DNA of 64,000 nucleotides from Amorphochlora amoebiformis. Its lineage: Eukaryota > Cercozoa > Chlorarachniophyceae. The notes under the pieces were generated by a model that did not search any database, was not told where the DNA came from, and saw only the letters and a list, made by a program, of their open reading frames with translations. Position 1 is the stretch's first letter. Every line of letters begins with the position of its first letter. Shown here piece after piece: positions 1-63,705 of this stretch. A program made the translations under genes and the position numbers. The stretch lies in the NCBI GenBank assembly GCA_054601695.1, contig BAAHQB010000022.1, positions 372,001-436,000 on the forward strand. The letters are read 5' to 3'.

Positions 1-223
1 ATATGTAACAAATTTATGTATATAATATTGCATACATAGCATACACGTACATTACATGACATGTGCATGACGAACCTTGCATATATAATAGTGCATACTT
101 AAATAACTTAACATGCATAGACAAACAAACACTAGTGCATATATCCATATGTATATCACCACATATAAATCATATTTAAAAATTCTAATATCATGAGATA
201 TATGCACATAGGTGTACATTTGT

Positions 224-268
<45 letters not shown>

Positions 269-293
269 TATACATATACATATATATATATAA

Positions 294-351
<58 letters not shown>

Positions 352-410
352 ATATGTATACATCTATATATAAATATATATGTCATATAGAAGATAAATA
401 TATATATTTA

Positions 411-456
<46 letters not shown>

Positions 457-507
457 ACATCTATATATATAATATGTTTGTATTATACATAAAGATAAAT
501 AAATATT

Positions 508-569
<62 letters not shown>

Positions 570-611
570 CATATATATGTATATATATAAAGGCTTATTA
601 CCTCCTCAAAG
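1..611. repeat. (TA)n-rich block upstream of the first visible dehydrogenase exon
   Basis: Almost pure TA dinucleotide runs broken by short TG/CA words. Reading frames here encode only Tyr-Ile or His-Thr repeats. The block ends at an AAAG acceptor-like site at 611, so it is probably an intron of the dehydrogenase gene whose 5' exons lie outside the window. No other exon is seen. Confidence 0.75.
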
Positions 612-3844
<3,233 letters not shown>

Positions 3845-4349
3845 CAACTAGAACAAGTGCAAATGTGTGACCACGTGCATGAACCAAACCATGGCGCCGG
3901 CAATTCCGAAGTAAATTTATAGACGGTTAAGCCGTTTCTAGCGTTTGTTATGACGGTAAAAAAGGTCTAACTTCTCATACTGTTATGAGCAGCTGCATTA
4001 TAAACTAGATAAAACAGCCCGCATACGTTAAATTTACGTCTAGAACGTAAGAGAGCCCGAGTCGCTGCCCGACCCGATTAATGAGATATTGTTTCCAGTT
4101 CAATGATGTATACAAGACTCTACTTCTAGTATCTAGCTGCTAGGCTGAATATTGGCATAAGAGTTTAAGTGTCCAATACTAATTATTCCGTAACTTATTG
4201 CAACTGTGCCCTGTCCGGTTAATTGAGACTGTACAGAAACTACTAGCTAAAAATACAATACGGCAACATTAGTCTCGGAAAATCACCCGGCCGTAAAACT
4301 ACTGAATCAAAATCTCCGCTGCGGCTGTGAGTCTCCGAGTGGTTTAAGT
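3845..4349. other. Convergent intergenic region
   Basis: About 500 bp of unique, balanced-composition DNA between the stop of the dehydrogenase (+) and the stop of the PH gene (-). Should hold both 3' UTRs. No TA repeats, no confident extra exon and no clear AATAAA seen. Confidence 0.6.
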
Positions 4350-5722
4350 TCAACGGTCGGCTTCCCAGTATTGGACATATGATACGTACGTAGCGCTTGT
4401 AGGGATCTCGAGGTCCACGTGCTGAACACGAGTGAAACTCAATAGAGGTTGCTGCTTGAACAGCTTTCGGACCTGTACAAATTAAAAGTTAGCCTTTTTG
4501 GTGCCTGAAAAGAAAGTAGAAGTGTAAGGTGATATTCAGATTGGGATTCGGGGGTGGACTTAGCGGAGAAATGTACTTTCATGAGGCCTTCAGTCCTATT
4601 GGATATGCGCGGGTTTAGTGGTTAGGTTAAGAATTGGGTTCATGTTAGACTGTCTGACCATAAGAGATAGTCCGCCTGTAGCCGTCAGAAGCATAATCAT
4701 TTCTCAGAAATATGATAACGAAAGAATCTACGGCGCACCTTATTCTGCGCCACCAAATCGAGGGTTCCCTCATCGTATGTGATCGTGAAGCAGGCCTGGA
4801 GATAGCGTAGCGCAGTATGTTACTAGTGATTGAAAAGAGTTCCGGATTTTGACCTTGGACAACGAAGGTTTGGGAGCGAATCGGTTAAAGTTCTTGGATT
4901 TCCACCCCAGCTGTGCAAGTTGTAACTCAGGTCTTGAAGGAATATTCATGAAACTTCTGCTCTCTATGTTAAAGGTGTTCTGAAGGTGAGGAAATGACAA
5001 TACTTCTATTTGCGAAATCTGGCTGATAGCAATCTTAGACTCCTCAGGGCTTTTCTTTCGCGAGATGTACTCGATATACAAATTGTCGGGCGAGAGCCTT
5101 TAAGGGGAAACGAGTTGCATGAGTTATATCAGGGGGGAAATCAAGCAATACCGAACGTCCCTGAAGGCAGGGGATCCTCGCTTTCCGTATTTCTTGAATG
5201 TTGTCCACTGCCTCAGCAACCCCAGAGCATTGACCTGATTGAAATTATAATGCCCAAGATTGTTTGAATTCACTCCAGAAGATTCTTAACGAACATATAA
5301 GCAACAGAAGAATTTACCGTCATGGTTTTTCCAGAGGATTTCTTCTCCTGCGCGCCTTTCATTAGGGACTGGAATTCGATTGCAGTCGGGGAGCGCAGAT
5401 GCTTAAATTGCACCTAAGGGGAAAAATATAAATGCGTGGGATCGGATTCGAAGAATTCGAACGGGAAAATCAAACGTGTTGATCTGGAAACGCGGTGTGA
5501 ACACGCACCATAACTAGTCTGCTCAGCGAAACAACCGGAACGTACCTTTTGCCTCTCTTGAACCTTCGTTACTATCGGGGGAGGTCTCTTGATCGGCTGC
5601 TTGGGACGCCGGGGAGGGGGAGGTGGAGGAGGAGAACTCCCTGGTTTATCACCTCTTCGATACGGGGGTGGAGGTGGAGGTGGCCGCTGAAATGGATACC
5701 GTACTGGCTCGGAGGCCGCCAT
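4350..5722 (-). CDS. Proline-rich PH-domain protein
   Basis: Read on the minus strand as exons 5722-5546, 5413-5318, 5234-5152, 5097-5004, 4910-4854, 4795-4739, 4675-about 4652 and 4472-4350 (TGA); about 237 residues. Start is the ATG at 5722, followed by two poly-proline runs (PPPPPPP at about residues 14-20 and 31-37), a basic stretch and then a pleckstrin-homology fold. Visible PH elements are KYGKRGSPAFRDVRLSPDN (strands 1-2), LYIEYISRKKS, IAISQISQIE, the SKNFNRF element, CFTITYDEGTLDLVAQNK, and ADYLLWSDSL, the start of the C-terminal helix carrying the invariant Trp. PH domains bind phosphoinositides or proteins at membranes; the ligand is unknown. Junctions agree in phase except between the seventh and eighth exons, where a clean donor is not seen. 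If unspliced, a TGA at 4642-4640 would end the protein just inside the helix. Introns are short (about 55-240 bp) and free of (TA)n. Confidence 0.8.
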
Positions 5723-5929
5723 CGTGCAGCCTCTTTCTTCGGCGCGAAATTAATTAATCTGTGTTAGAGTTTCACCGTTTCGAGCTCGAATCTGACGATC
5801 GTATTCTACATCGGGTATAAACTATTACCCAAAAACACCATAAAAACTATTTATTCGCCGGAAGGGGAAAAAATGGCGGCTGGAGGCAACAACCCCACGC
5901 GCCCATCCAACCGCTGAGACAGAACGCAG
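5723..5929. promoter_or_regulatory. Divergent promoter region between PH and SAP genes
   Basis: 207 bp between the two ATGs, on opposite strands. Mixed composition with no (TA)n. It must contain both transcription starts and 5' UTRs. No TATA box or named motif is claimed; the call rests on gene arrangement. Confidence 0.55.
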
Positions 5930-6894
5930 ATGGGAGCAAAACATGGCAAACGTGGCGATAGGGGTTCATACTCCACACGCTCCATGCCCGTTATACACTC
6001 TGAATACTCTTCAAGACGGAAATTCTTTCGAAACGGAACGCGATCGCACGGTTCTCCGAGCCCGAGGGTAAGTAGTTTCTGGGGTATTCTTTTGGAAGAG
6101 GATGATGCTGCGAAAAGAATAATGGGTTCTGAGGTGCGGGTATGATGATCCGTTCAAATAAATCGGGGAAAAGCCTGGGATATTTTCTAAAACGTATGCT
6201 GAACACAAATGAATGAAATACTCACGATATTATCATCTGAGCTCCATGGAACATAATTAGGTTCGGGATGTGGAATCGGGCCGGCTGAAACGGAGCACGA
6301 ACTCTCGCCCGCGCACCGGAGGAGGCATGCCAAAGTCATCGCATCTGATGCTCTCGCGCCCACGTACTGGCCCAAGTAGGATAAACGCCGGAAAGAACAG
6401 TGCAAGAGTATTCTCTGAGCGGGTAATGATACTTCTCTTTTTCATACCTGATACTGAGAGATGTGAGTCGTCTCACAGTAAGGTTGAAATCTCATTGCAA
6501 GTTAATAATATCGAATTCTTCAGGAGATCCGCAAGATGGCTAAGAAGCAGCTCAGATTCAACCTGGCAGCCTTGGTAGCTAGACGACACCACGCCACTCT
6601 TTGCATATACTGATTAGTTATGCCAAGAGGCTTGAATATCATGATATTTCTTAGGGACTATCCACAGAGGGAAATAGAAAGATACTAATAGAGCGGCTGA
6701 TTGAGGCTCAGGAAGCAGAGGTACTCTAAAATTCAACTGTTCAATATGTGAAATTGATAGCCAACATAACGTAATGAAGTGAAGTGACATATTTCGCCCA
6801 TTAGATGAACGATGGCTATGCTGCGGCGGCTGAGCTCGACGAGAAAGAGCGGGCAAGCTCTAACACTATAACTCACAATCCTTACCGACACTAA
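5930..6894 (+). CDS. Small basic SAP-domain protein
   Basis: Exons 5930-6067, 6261-6422, 6524-6574, 6655-6720 and 6805-6894 (TAA); every intron is phase 0; 168 residues. The first 100 residues are rich in Ser, Arg and Gly (for example RSHGSPSPR, RSTNSRPRTGGG, LSRPRTGPSR). They resemble disordered nucleic-acid-binding tails. Residues about 101-135 form a SAP motif: EIRKMAKKQLRFNLAAL followed by GLSTEGNRKILIERLIEA. The Gly-Leu-Ser-Thr-x-Gly-Asn turn and the LIERL second helix fit the family. SAP domains bind AT-rich DNA or act in RNA metabolism, so a chromatin or RNA role is likely but unproven. The short C-terminus ends in Arg-His. Introns are 80-195 bp, short and TA-poor. The stop lies only 26 bp before the next possible ATG at 6921. 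Confidence 0.85.
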
Positions 6895-6920
6895 AAACAG
6901 CTTAAACCTAACTCCAGCAA

Positions 6921-24852
<17,932 letters not shown>

Positions 24853-25034
24853 GTATTCTCCAAAACATATCCCGACAGAATACCAACCCTAAACAAATAC
24901 TAACCCAAATTTTCACCAATACTAATCTAATACCAACTGTAATCAATCTTCAACGAGAGTGCAAATATAAAAAACCAATGGCCTTCCTATTCTACTATTG
25001 AATAAGGGAGTTGCACATAGAAAGACTTCGACAG

Positions 25035-33664
<8,630 letters not shown>

Positions 33665-33671
33665 GTATATA

Positions 33672-33757
<86 letters not shown>

Positions 33758-33863
33758 GATATATAATATTTACATGTGTATATTTGTATATATACATGAA
33801 TACATATATGTGTATATATATGTGTATGTGTATATATATAATATATATACATATATATGTATA

Positions 33864-33918
<55 letters not shown>

Positions 33919-33919
33919 C

Positions 33920-34038
<119 letters not shown>

Positions 34039-34238
34039 ATATGATATATTTAAATGTAAAAATTTGTATATATATACATGTATATATATATATATATAAT
34101 ATTTATATATATAATATTTATATATACATAAATACATATATATATATATATATACATATATATATTATATATATATATATATTCATATATGTATAAATAT
34201 TTCTTTGTATTTAAATATATTATGTTATCTATCCGCAG

Positions 34239-46337
<12,099 letters not shown>

Positions 46338-46683
46338 TTCTTCTGACGAATAAAAAATGTGTAATATCGGTAGGGTCGAGGCGGAGACGGTTTCTCGCCA
46401 CGCCTGAGCCTTGAACCTGATTCGGTCGGTGTGCTTAACTGTATACATGGGGGACTTGGGTAGATGGAGATGATAATTGTTATACTCCAGGATCAACACG
46501 ATGTGTCAGATTCGTTCGCATATTCTCCAACAGATCGGGTCAGTAGAGAAACAGATTAGAAAAAAATGAGTAAATATGGAATGGAAACATCATAATGATA
46601 CCTATGCATATGCACACGCATATGTACTGATTCATATTTATATATATTATTCGCGTTCACATATTTATTTATATTTACACACT

Positions 46684-46746
<63 letters not shown>

Positions 46747-46750
46747 CTAA

Positions 46751-46791
<41 letters not shown>

Positions 46792-46817
46792 AGGTAATTT
46801 GTTGAATGTATTCTATT

Positions 46818-46897
<80 letters not shown>

Positions 46898-47021
46898 GGA
46901 TATCATACGCTATGTCTCATATATATGCATGTAAATAGCTATGGAATTCCATATTCTTTTCATGTATTCTTCTAAATGTAAATAATTTGTATCATTCACT
47001 ATGTCTTATATATTTACATCC

Positions 47022-47061
<40 letters not shown>

Positions 47062-47197
47062 TATATTTGTATATATGTGTATATGTATACAAATGTGTAT
47101 GCATATTTTACAATTATATTTATTAATTCAAATATGATTTACATATACAGACATATATACATATATATATACTCGTATATATACATATATATATATG

Positions 47198-47265
<68 letters not shown>

Positions 47266-47337
47266 ATATATATATATATATATACACACATATGTACATA
47301 TATGTATATATATATATATATATATAATACATATATA

Positions 47338-47385
<48 letters not shown>

Positions 47386-47448
47386 ACATATATGTGTGTG
47401 CACACAAAAAAGGAAGCATAATACAATATATACTACACATATATATAC

Positions 47449-47506
<58 letters not shown>

Positions 47507-47531
47507 ATATACATATATATATTTATTTAAT

Positions 47532-47565
<34 letters not shown>

Positions 47566-47642
47566 AGCATAATAGTGTATAAGTTTATAGTTATTTGCAT
47601 CATGGAGGCGCAAGCTAAAATATTGCGTTGACAAACGGTAAC
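46338..47642. other. Region downstream of the kinase gene
   Basis: 46338-46680 is unique sequence and likely the kinase 3' UTR and flank. 46681-47580 is mostly (TA)n with short unique words. No exon with matching splice sites was found. Confidence 0.6.
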
Positions 47643-47708
47643 ATGTCAGGTTTTAGCTTCATAGACGTGATTGATCCGGATGTTCCAGATGGTGACAGGC
47701 TGAAGTGA
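47643..47708 (+). CDS. Possible micro-ORF or orphan first exon
   Basis: ATG to TGA encodes 21 residues beginning MSGFSFIDVIDPDVPDGD. Composition is protein-like (acidic, balanced GC) and stands out between (TA)n and the CTAG-rich spacer. A GT donor after codon 16 (GATG/GTGACA) would make it a first exon, but no partner exon is found downstream before the minus-strand zinc-finger gene. It may be a relic, a short gene or chance. Confidence 0.3.
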   Translation: MSGFSFIDVIDPDVPDGDRLK

Positions 47709-48916
47709 ACAAAAATATTCCTAGAGGCTGTGTGTTTAGAACAGCGTGTTCGTATTACTTAAAATTTTGCTTACTCGAGTTTACGCGGGCTTGTGCACAA
47801 AAGCAGGAAAACTTTTTAAATATATAATATATACACGGATGATTGATCTATTGTAAACTCGGACTTCCATGATCTAGATGATTCGAAGCCTAGATTTTTC
47901 GTCAGTTCGTGTTCCTAGATGTACTCAGACTCCAGCATTCGACAGACTATGATAAGTTACTCAGTATCCTAGGTATCAGCCTAATACGATTTGGATGACG
48001 GACAGTACATAAGTTGATTGCTAGTATTGATCGTGTTCGCGAAGATATTACGTATATATATATACTAGATATACGTACGTACGTATACTACCATAGTATA
48101 ACTAGTATAATACGTAACTAAGTGTAAAGTATGGGTGAGTGACTAGAGTCTAAATCTAGATAGAGTAAGACTATATTAACTCTATGAACTTAGAAGTATG
48201 CGTACTGGTGAAGTAAAAGTTTGGATCTAGGCTCATGGCTAGTAGTAATAACGCCACAGTATACGCAGTACGTATGTACATGATACACAATCATATGATC
48301 TAGAGATGCTACATCTAAAAGTATCTATGAAGATGCGTACGTCAAGTAGTACAACTGTCTTGACATACGTACGTCTAGTACAACTGTCTTGACATACGTA
48401 TCATCATAATACATTGCTTTTCAAGCCGTCAACATACACTGTGCATTGTGGAATTCAAATGAACATGACACACACTAATTTGTACACACCGTACAGTATA
48501 ATTCATCATTCCCATGTATATACTAACATTGTATATAACTGGATACATGCATTACACTATGATATCATGAAGGCTTTATAATCTTGATAGTAGTAAAATA
48601 TAATGTATGATCTACTATCTAGACTATATATCAGTCTCTTATCTTTTACTAAATATATGCAATCTAGCAACGTATCATACGTGTTTAGGCTAGATACACT
48701 AGGTAGACTAGATACATGAACCTATATTGTTTTCCTTCATGCCAGTATATTATCTACATAGCTCAGATGATTAACTAGTACATAGCAACAATGTATACAT
48801 ACAATTATACATTCCTATACATTTGAATGATGTCACGGTACGTACGTACATGTATGTACATACTAGATCTGTAGATATACTAGAATCATATTATCTAGAT
48901 TATACTAAAGATAGTC

Positions 48917-48999
<83 letters not shown>

Positions 49000-49220
49000 A
49001 TATAAATATATATATATATAATATAATATAAATATATATATATATATATGTATGTATTTTTAAATTTATTTATAGATCTATGTATATACATAATATGTAT
49101 TAGTCTATGCTGCATGTACATTTTGTGGTTGAACTGTCGACGTCATAGAATGAAAACTAATGATGTAAAGCTAAATTCTTTGAGGTTTCTTTGAGGTGCA
49201 ATGTGTGTATTTATTTATCT
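47709..49220. other. CTAG/ACGT-rich convergent spacer
   Basis: Unique DNA between the kinase end and the zinc-finger gene stop. From about 47820 to 48900 it is crowded with CTAG, TAGAT, TAGTA and ACGTACGT words. It contains a 25-bp direct repeat (48347-48371 and 48376-48400). A (TA)n block follows at 48919-49050. No coding exon seen on either strand. Confidence 0.65.
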
Positions 49221-51062
49221 TCAGCACTTCAAAGTCTTCTGAGGAGAAGACTGGCTCTCAGCAACTTTCTTGTGAGAGCGTTTTTCTCTCTGCTTCCGTG
49301 TGCGAACACATGCCGCACACTTGCAGATTCCACGACACACAGGACAAGTCCTGTAAATGAAAACTTAAATCAAATATGTACCCATAGCAAATTTCCAATT
49401 CTTACCCGTCTGTACGGAAGTCGATATTTGCGTAAAATCTAACGAGACACCTTGTGCAAAACTTAAGTCGACACTGCTGATTTATTGAGGGATAAAATTA
49501 AAAAAAAACACTCTCGAAAATCTTGGAACTCCGTAAGTACCCTTGGAAGTTGCATGTTCTTCGACACCAAATTCGTACATCGAATGACAATTTTGTTAGA
49601 CTTCTTGCATTGATGACAGCTAGCACCCCCCGATCTGCGTTTGACTCTGCCGTTCACTGAGTCTTGCTCAGCCTGCGGATAAGTCTTCTTTCTCCCAATC
49701 ATTCTCATTATATGATTCAGATGATACTGCAGTTTGTGCACTTGTTGTACGAGAACATGGTTCGGTAGTCCATCCAATTTTATCGACGCGTGCGCGGGTA
49801 CGATTGGGAGACCTCTACCATCTATCTGTGTAGGCGTACTGAAACCCATATTAACTGTTGAAAAGTTATTCCTTGGGATGGGAGGGATAGCCGATACCAT
49901 CGGCTGAAAAGCAGCAGTTGTAATAGCAGCGTCGAAGTTGCTTCTTTGAGAAAATCGATTTCGTGGGTAATCGGGTGTTGTAGCCTTCAGCTGCGTGGGA
50001 TTCTTATTGACAGCTACTTGTGCAGAAAGGGCTCTATTTGATAGTACGGAATCGGGTTTCTTTGGATTCAGAGTCTCATTCTTTCCTTCAGTGGAAACTA
50101 CAGCGTTGACTTCGTTTATCGACTCCGTCGGGGATAATACCACTGGCTCCTCTTCCTCATGGACTTCGAGAACCTTTTGAGTTTTTACGACGATGAAGTG
50201 TCGTCCTTGTGGGGAGAGGTTGACGCTCGTGCCACCGGGAGTTGCGAGATGATTCTTAGATTTATCGATGGGCATCACACATGTGACAGTTCCATTTGGG
50301 GTTCGAACGAATCGAACTATTCCCGCTGAGGGAAACGACTCCTTTTTCTTCCTCTTGTATCGCTTAAATGCCTTGGGCAGTCCGAATTCAGTTCTCTTTG
50401 TCTCAGCTTTCTCAGGCTCGCTGTATAGAGGAGATGGGAGTGAGAACCATACGATTTTAAAACTAATCACCTCAATTTGACTTTCTTCGCACCAACACCA
50501 CCTTCAGGATTTTCGTTGAGCTGGTCGGCTTTGCGTTTCTTTACCCAGCTCTTTATCACTGAAAAAGGGTGTAAGCTGGAGTATATCGTTGTTTCGATTT
50601 AATATTCATCCTACTCAATGATGTTTTTGTCACGATGCTTTCCACTTTCCCCGGTCGATTTTTCTTTCGACGTTGCTTCTCAGACAACAGATCGTGGAAA
50701 AATGACGTTGGGGAGTCATATTTGTTCATAGACCGAGCGGACAGCCAGGGTGCTGTCCACCTCGATCGACAGTCGTCCTTCCCACTGAAGTCAAAAAGTT
50801 AAACTAACAAGAAATGAACCGTATTGAAGGATTAAGAAATTCATTTCTTAATGAGTATTTATGCAAAGAAGTAGGAAAACTGCGCAGTCCGAAAAGAAAA
50901 CTTGATTTTTCTAATACCTTATAATCATAAAATCTTATGAAGAATTTATCAATAAATAAGAATAATTTCAGCAGAATTAATATGGCTCCAACAGACATCT
51001 GAGTACAGTAAATAATAAGGCGATTTTGATGACTGTGGGAGCATGGACCAGGTGGGCTGCAT
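49221..51062 (-). CDS. CDCA7-like 4CXXC_R1 zinc-finger protein
   Basis: Minus-strand exons: 51062-51049 (tentative start), 50784-50615, 50558-50471, 50420-49541, 49476-49406, 49350-49221 (TGA); total 1353 nt, 450 residues, all in phase. If the first exon is wrong, the ATG at 50729 is an alternative start. The first 350 residues are basic and low in structure (KQRRKKNRPGK, KRYKRKKKES). The C-terminus, residues about 359-424, holds eleven cysteines: CHQC, IRC, QC, FCTRC, CPVC, GICKC and AAC. This is the zf-4CXXC_R1 signature (monoamine-oxidase A repressor R1 / CDCA7 family). Members bind DNA; CDCA7 recruits the HELLS remodeller to maintain CpG methylation in species that have it. The closing TCPVCRGICKCAACVRTR is a close match. 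The spacing after the third Cys is longer than usual, and an intron splits the finger there. Confidence 0.85.
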
Positions 51063-51190
51063 GGTACATGTATGTACAGTCTGGATTTGAGGTAAAAGTG
51101 TGTCATTATGTACAATTGGTATACTAAGTGCTATACTTCTCTCAATTTGTATTATTGATACCATAACACAACATTGGTACATGTATATAT

Positions 51191-51209
51191 GTACATACAC
51201 ATACACACA

Positions 51210-51252
<43 letters not shown>
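51191..51252. repeat. (CA)n/(TA)n run beside the zinc-finger gene
   Basis: Short CATACACATA and TA runs upstream of the zinc-finger gene and next to the telomere-like array. Confidence 0.8.
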
Positions 51253-51253
<1 letters not shown>

Positions 51254-51260
51254 TATATAG

Positions 51261-51316
51261 TAACCCTAACCCTAACCCTAACCCTAACCCTAACCCTAAC
51301 CCTAACCCTAACCCTA
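51261..51316 (+). repeat. Perfect interstitial (CCCTAA)9 array
   Basis: Nine uninterrupted CCCTAA units flanked on both sides by (TA)n, upstream of the minus-strand zinc-finger gene. The cleanest telomere-type array here. Genes continue for 12 kb on the far side, so it is not a chromosome end unless there is a misjoin. Confidence 0.95.
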
Positions 51317-51413
51317 TAAATTATATACAGACATGTAATATTGAATATATCATTGTATACAATGATATTATATAATAAAAATTTGTACAATATTATATAT
51401 CATACATACACAC

Positions 51414-51448
<35 letters not shown>

Positions 51449-51490
51449 AGTAAATATATGTATATATAAATATGTATATATGTATATACA

Positions 51491-51541
<51 letters not shown>

Positions 51542-51658
51542 CACACATATATATATATATATATATTTGTGTATATATAATTATAATTATGTGATGCTAT
51601 AATGTTAATAATATTATTACAAATGATATACTAAAGTATAACATTATTCTTATTATTA

Positions 51659-51741
<83 letters not shown>

Positions 51742-51838
51742 AATATTATTGTGTACATGCGCAATATTATAATTATACACACATACATATTTATACATAT
51801 ACATACATATATAATATTATAACATTATATACATATAC

Positions 51839-51891
<53 letters not shown>

Positions 51892-53100
51892 TATATGTAC
51901 TTATATGTATGTGTTATATATATATTGTACACTGGTACATTGTAATATTATTACAGATATATTGTCACATGATACATGGTTAACAATTATACCAATATTT
52001 TCATTTATATTTTTATCACTGATATGAAAATAAAAATCATTGACATTAAACCACCTCCAAATTCCAAGTCTCAAAAACAATTTTTACCCTAAATTAGAGC
52101 ATTTTCGTGTGAATCTGAAACGTCAAACGTTGGGAATATCCCCTCCATATTTACCAATTTCCCCCTTCGAACGAATCAAAAATTGGAAAACGACAAGTTG
52201 TCCCTATGACCCTGTGTGAGAAAATCACGTCAATTTTTTGGAAGAAAAGAGTAAATCCGCTGTTTGCCTAAACAAAAACAGCAAAAAAGTCACATACCGG
52301 CAGCTATCAACTTTCCACCCCTATCATTCGAACCCTATGCAAACCGGTGGGCGTCCAGATTTATGGTCATTTCGATATAGTTCAAATTGTGGATTGTAAT
52401 GCAGTATACCCCAATCAGATGCCTAATACTCCATTCAGCAGCAGGTTGAGGGAGTGAACAATTTAGCCCGAAGCCCACCCAGATTGAAGTGGGACATGCA
52501 TCGGAAAGTACAAAACTGTGGGAGCACTCTACATATATAGATAGTGCTCGATTCAGTGGGTTTGAAAACATTTATGTAAACAAACTACCGAGAAATACGC
52601 GAAACCCTGGTCCCCACCCCATCGCACCGAGGCCCCCATAATCAAACCCATCAATCGTGGATAGATTTGGGTGGAATCAAACCTAAAGCAAGAGTACATG
52701 GCCCAATATCACGCACAATTATCATACTTTACGGTGTGTCACGCTTGATTCGAATTCTGTCACTGCTAAGAGCAAGCATGTCACACAGCTCAGTCACGCA
52801 TGAAAAAGAAGTTTTAATTCTTCGGTGATGGGGCCCCAACAAGCGGCCTGATCCTGGGTTGATTTGATGGGAGGGATATGGGTTTGTATGAGGTTAGGAG
52901 GAGACAAATTTACTTCAACAAGAGACAAATAAAAATGTGTGATATGCATGCACGGTTGGAGCACGCAAACCCCGTTGAATCTCTCTTATATTGCCATGAA
53001 GGGAAAGTTTTTATGAGTTTAGACAGGTGAAAGGGTCACGCCTAATTAAGGGCCTTTAAAACTACAAGTTGGATCTATACTTTCACTTCCGCAAGCTAGT
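51317..53100. other. Intergenic region without a supported gene
   Basis: 51317-51960 holds (TA)n, an (ATT)n array at 51646-51706 and AT-rich sequence. 52000-53100 is unique and of balanced composition. The longest frame there (52571-52335, minus, 78 codons) lacks family resemblance and splice support. I see no gene I can defend. Confidence 0.5.
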
Positions 53101-53193
53101 ATGCAAGGGATGTTTGTCACGTGGATTGACATCGCCGAGGAGAAAATGTTGCGTCCTGGTAATACCGTAGCCTTCATCATTGAACTGCCATAG
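53101..53193 (+). pseudogene. Short ORF resembling EF-Tu domain III; likely gene fragment
   Basis: ATG to TAG, 30 residues: MQGMFVTWIDIAEEKMLRPG then NTVAFIIELP. The order MF-x-TW, acidic EEKM, then PG-x-x-V-x-x-x-x-x-L resembles a strand-turn segment of organellar EF-Tu domain III. No other EF-Tu element was found nearby. An AG precedes the ATG, so it could be an isolated exon. Relic, or chance similarity. Confidence 0.25.
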
Positions 53194-53719
53194 TATGTAA
53201 AGATATATTACATATACTAGTGACTAGATACATCATGCTCGAGTCATATAATATTGGTACCACTACTGGCACTACTAGCACTAGGGTACTAAAGCTAACA
53301 TCATATAATATTACTATGATCAAAACAATTTGATATTACCAGATACCTAGGATGATACTAGTAAATTATAGCCAGAGATCGTCGATCGAAGTATTAGAAG
53401 TTCCGTCGATAATTAGACCACTAATAAGTTCCATGCCAGTACTAGCACTAGCGCAGTAGGCCTATTACTAGATTATTGTGATACACCGTGATCATAGCGG
53501 CTATAGCCAGTTGACTCTAGCTAATATAGCTAGTGACTCTCTAGACCCTGAGGGTCTGAGACTGACTACACTGAGACACTCCTCGATGCACAGCTTCTAG
53601 AGCTTTAAATTTAGTATGATATACTAGTACTAGTACTAGTAGTACTAGCTAGTAGTACTATAATCTAGTGAATATTAATATTATATATAATCTAGATAAT
53701 ATTCATATGCTTTTGTACT

Positions 53720-53758
<39 letters not shown>

Positions 53759-53809
53759 AATATATATATGTGATATATAATATATATAATATTTATATGC
53801 TTTTGTACT

Positions 53810-53847
<38 letters not shown>

Positions 53848-53910
53848 ACGACTAGATATGTGATGTATATTAATAAATCTAGATCATATAGAATTCAATT
53901 ATGTATATAA

Positions 53911-53956
<46 letters not shown>

Positions 53957-54230
53957 TTAACATTTGGGTCTGAAGGAGGGTAATTACGTAATTGGTTCCA
54001 GCAAGAGATTCTGTGACTATTATTGATAACTTAGTTAACGCCTTACCGACTGTACTGCCGATCACTAAATGATCAACATGCGCGGAGGCCACGGATTTAG
54101 CTAGTTGTAGAAGCAAGGGGGCGAAAGGCCGACTCAGGAGCTTGATTATATTCACGATCAGCACTATCAACATATGTTGAGCACTTATCTCAAGTGGAGT
54201 TTGAGCAGTACGAAGAAGGTTAGAAAGCTC
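53194..54230. other. CTAG-rich spacer with direct repeats
   Basis: 53200-53700 is packed with CTAG, TACTAG and TAGTAC words. A 24-bp unit (ATATGCTTTTGTACTGACAT core) occurs at 53705 and 53795, each followed by (TA)n. 53950-54230 is unique and open on both strands; it probably includes the 3' UTR of the minus-strand gene ending at 54231. Confidence 0.55.
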
Positions 54231-57155
<2,925 letters not shown>

Positions 57156-57390
57156 GATTGTTTCTTGAGAACTTAAGCCCCGGTGTTCGTTTCGTTTCTT
57201 CTGTTCAAATTAGGGAGGGGAGGGAAGATCGGGGGAAGACTATCGGCGTGCCTCGGGCGCCATACACGACGTTGGTAGTTGAGCAGAGTTTGATTGGGGT
57301 TGAGAAGTGAATGCAAGCAGGCGGTTTCGGTAAACTTATTATTTTTAATTTATCGTCATAACTTGGATTCCGAAAACCTCTAACGGATAT
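57156..57390. promoter_or_regulatory. Divergent promoter region between secreted-protein and PLAC8 genes
   Basis: 235 bp between opposite ATGs, with a GGGAGGGGAGGG purine run at 57210-57225 and no (TA)n. Mirrors the 207-bp divergent region at 5723-5929. Call rests on gene layout. Confidence 0.4.

Positions 57391-63705
<6,315 letters not shown>

Noticed and set aside
52-590. Long reading frames of alternating Tyr-Ile on both strands, here and throughout the window
   Set aside because: They are translations of (TA)n in which TAT/ATA never give a stop. No start context, no composition like a protein, and they occur equally on both strands.
52335-52571. 78-codon minus-strand frame
   Set aside because: No family resemblance and no splice partners; the surrounding unique DNA shows no other coding sign.
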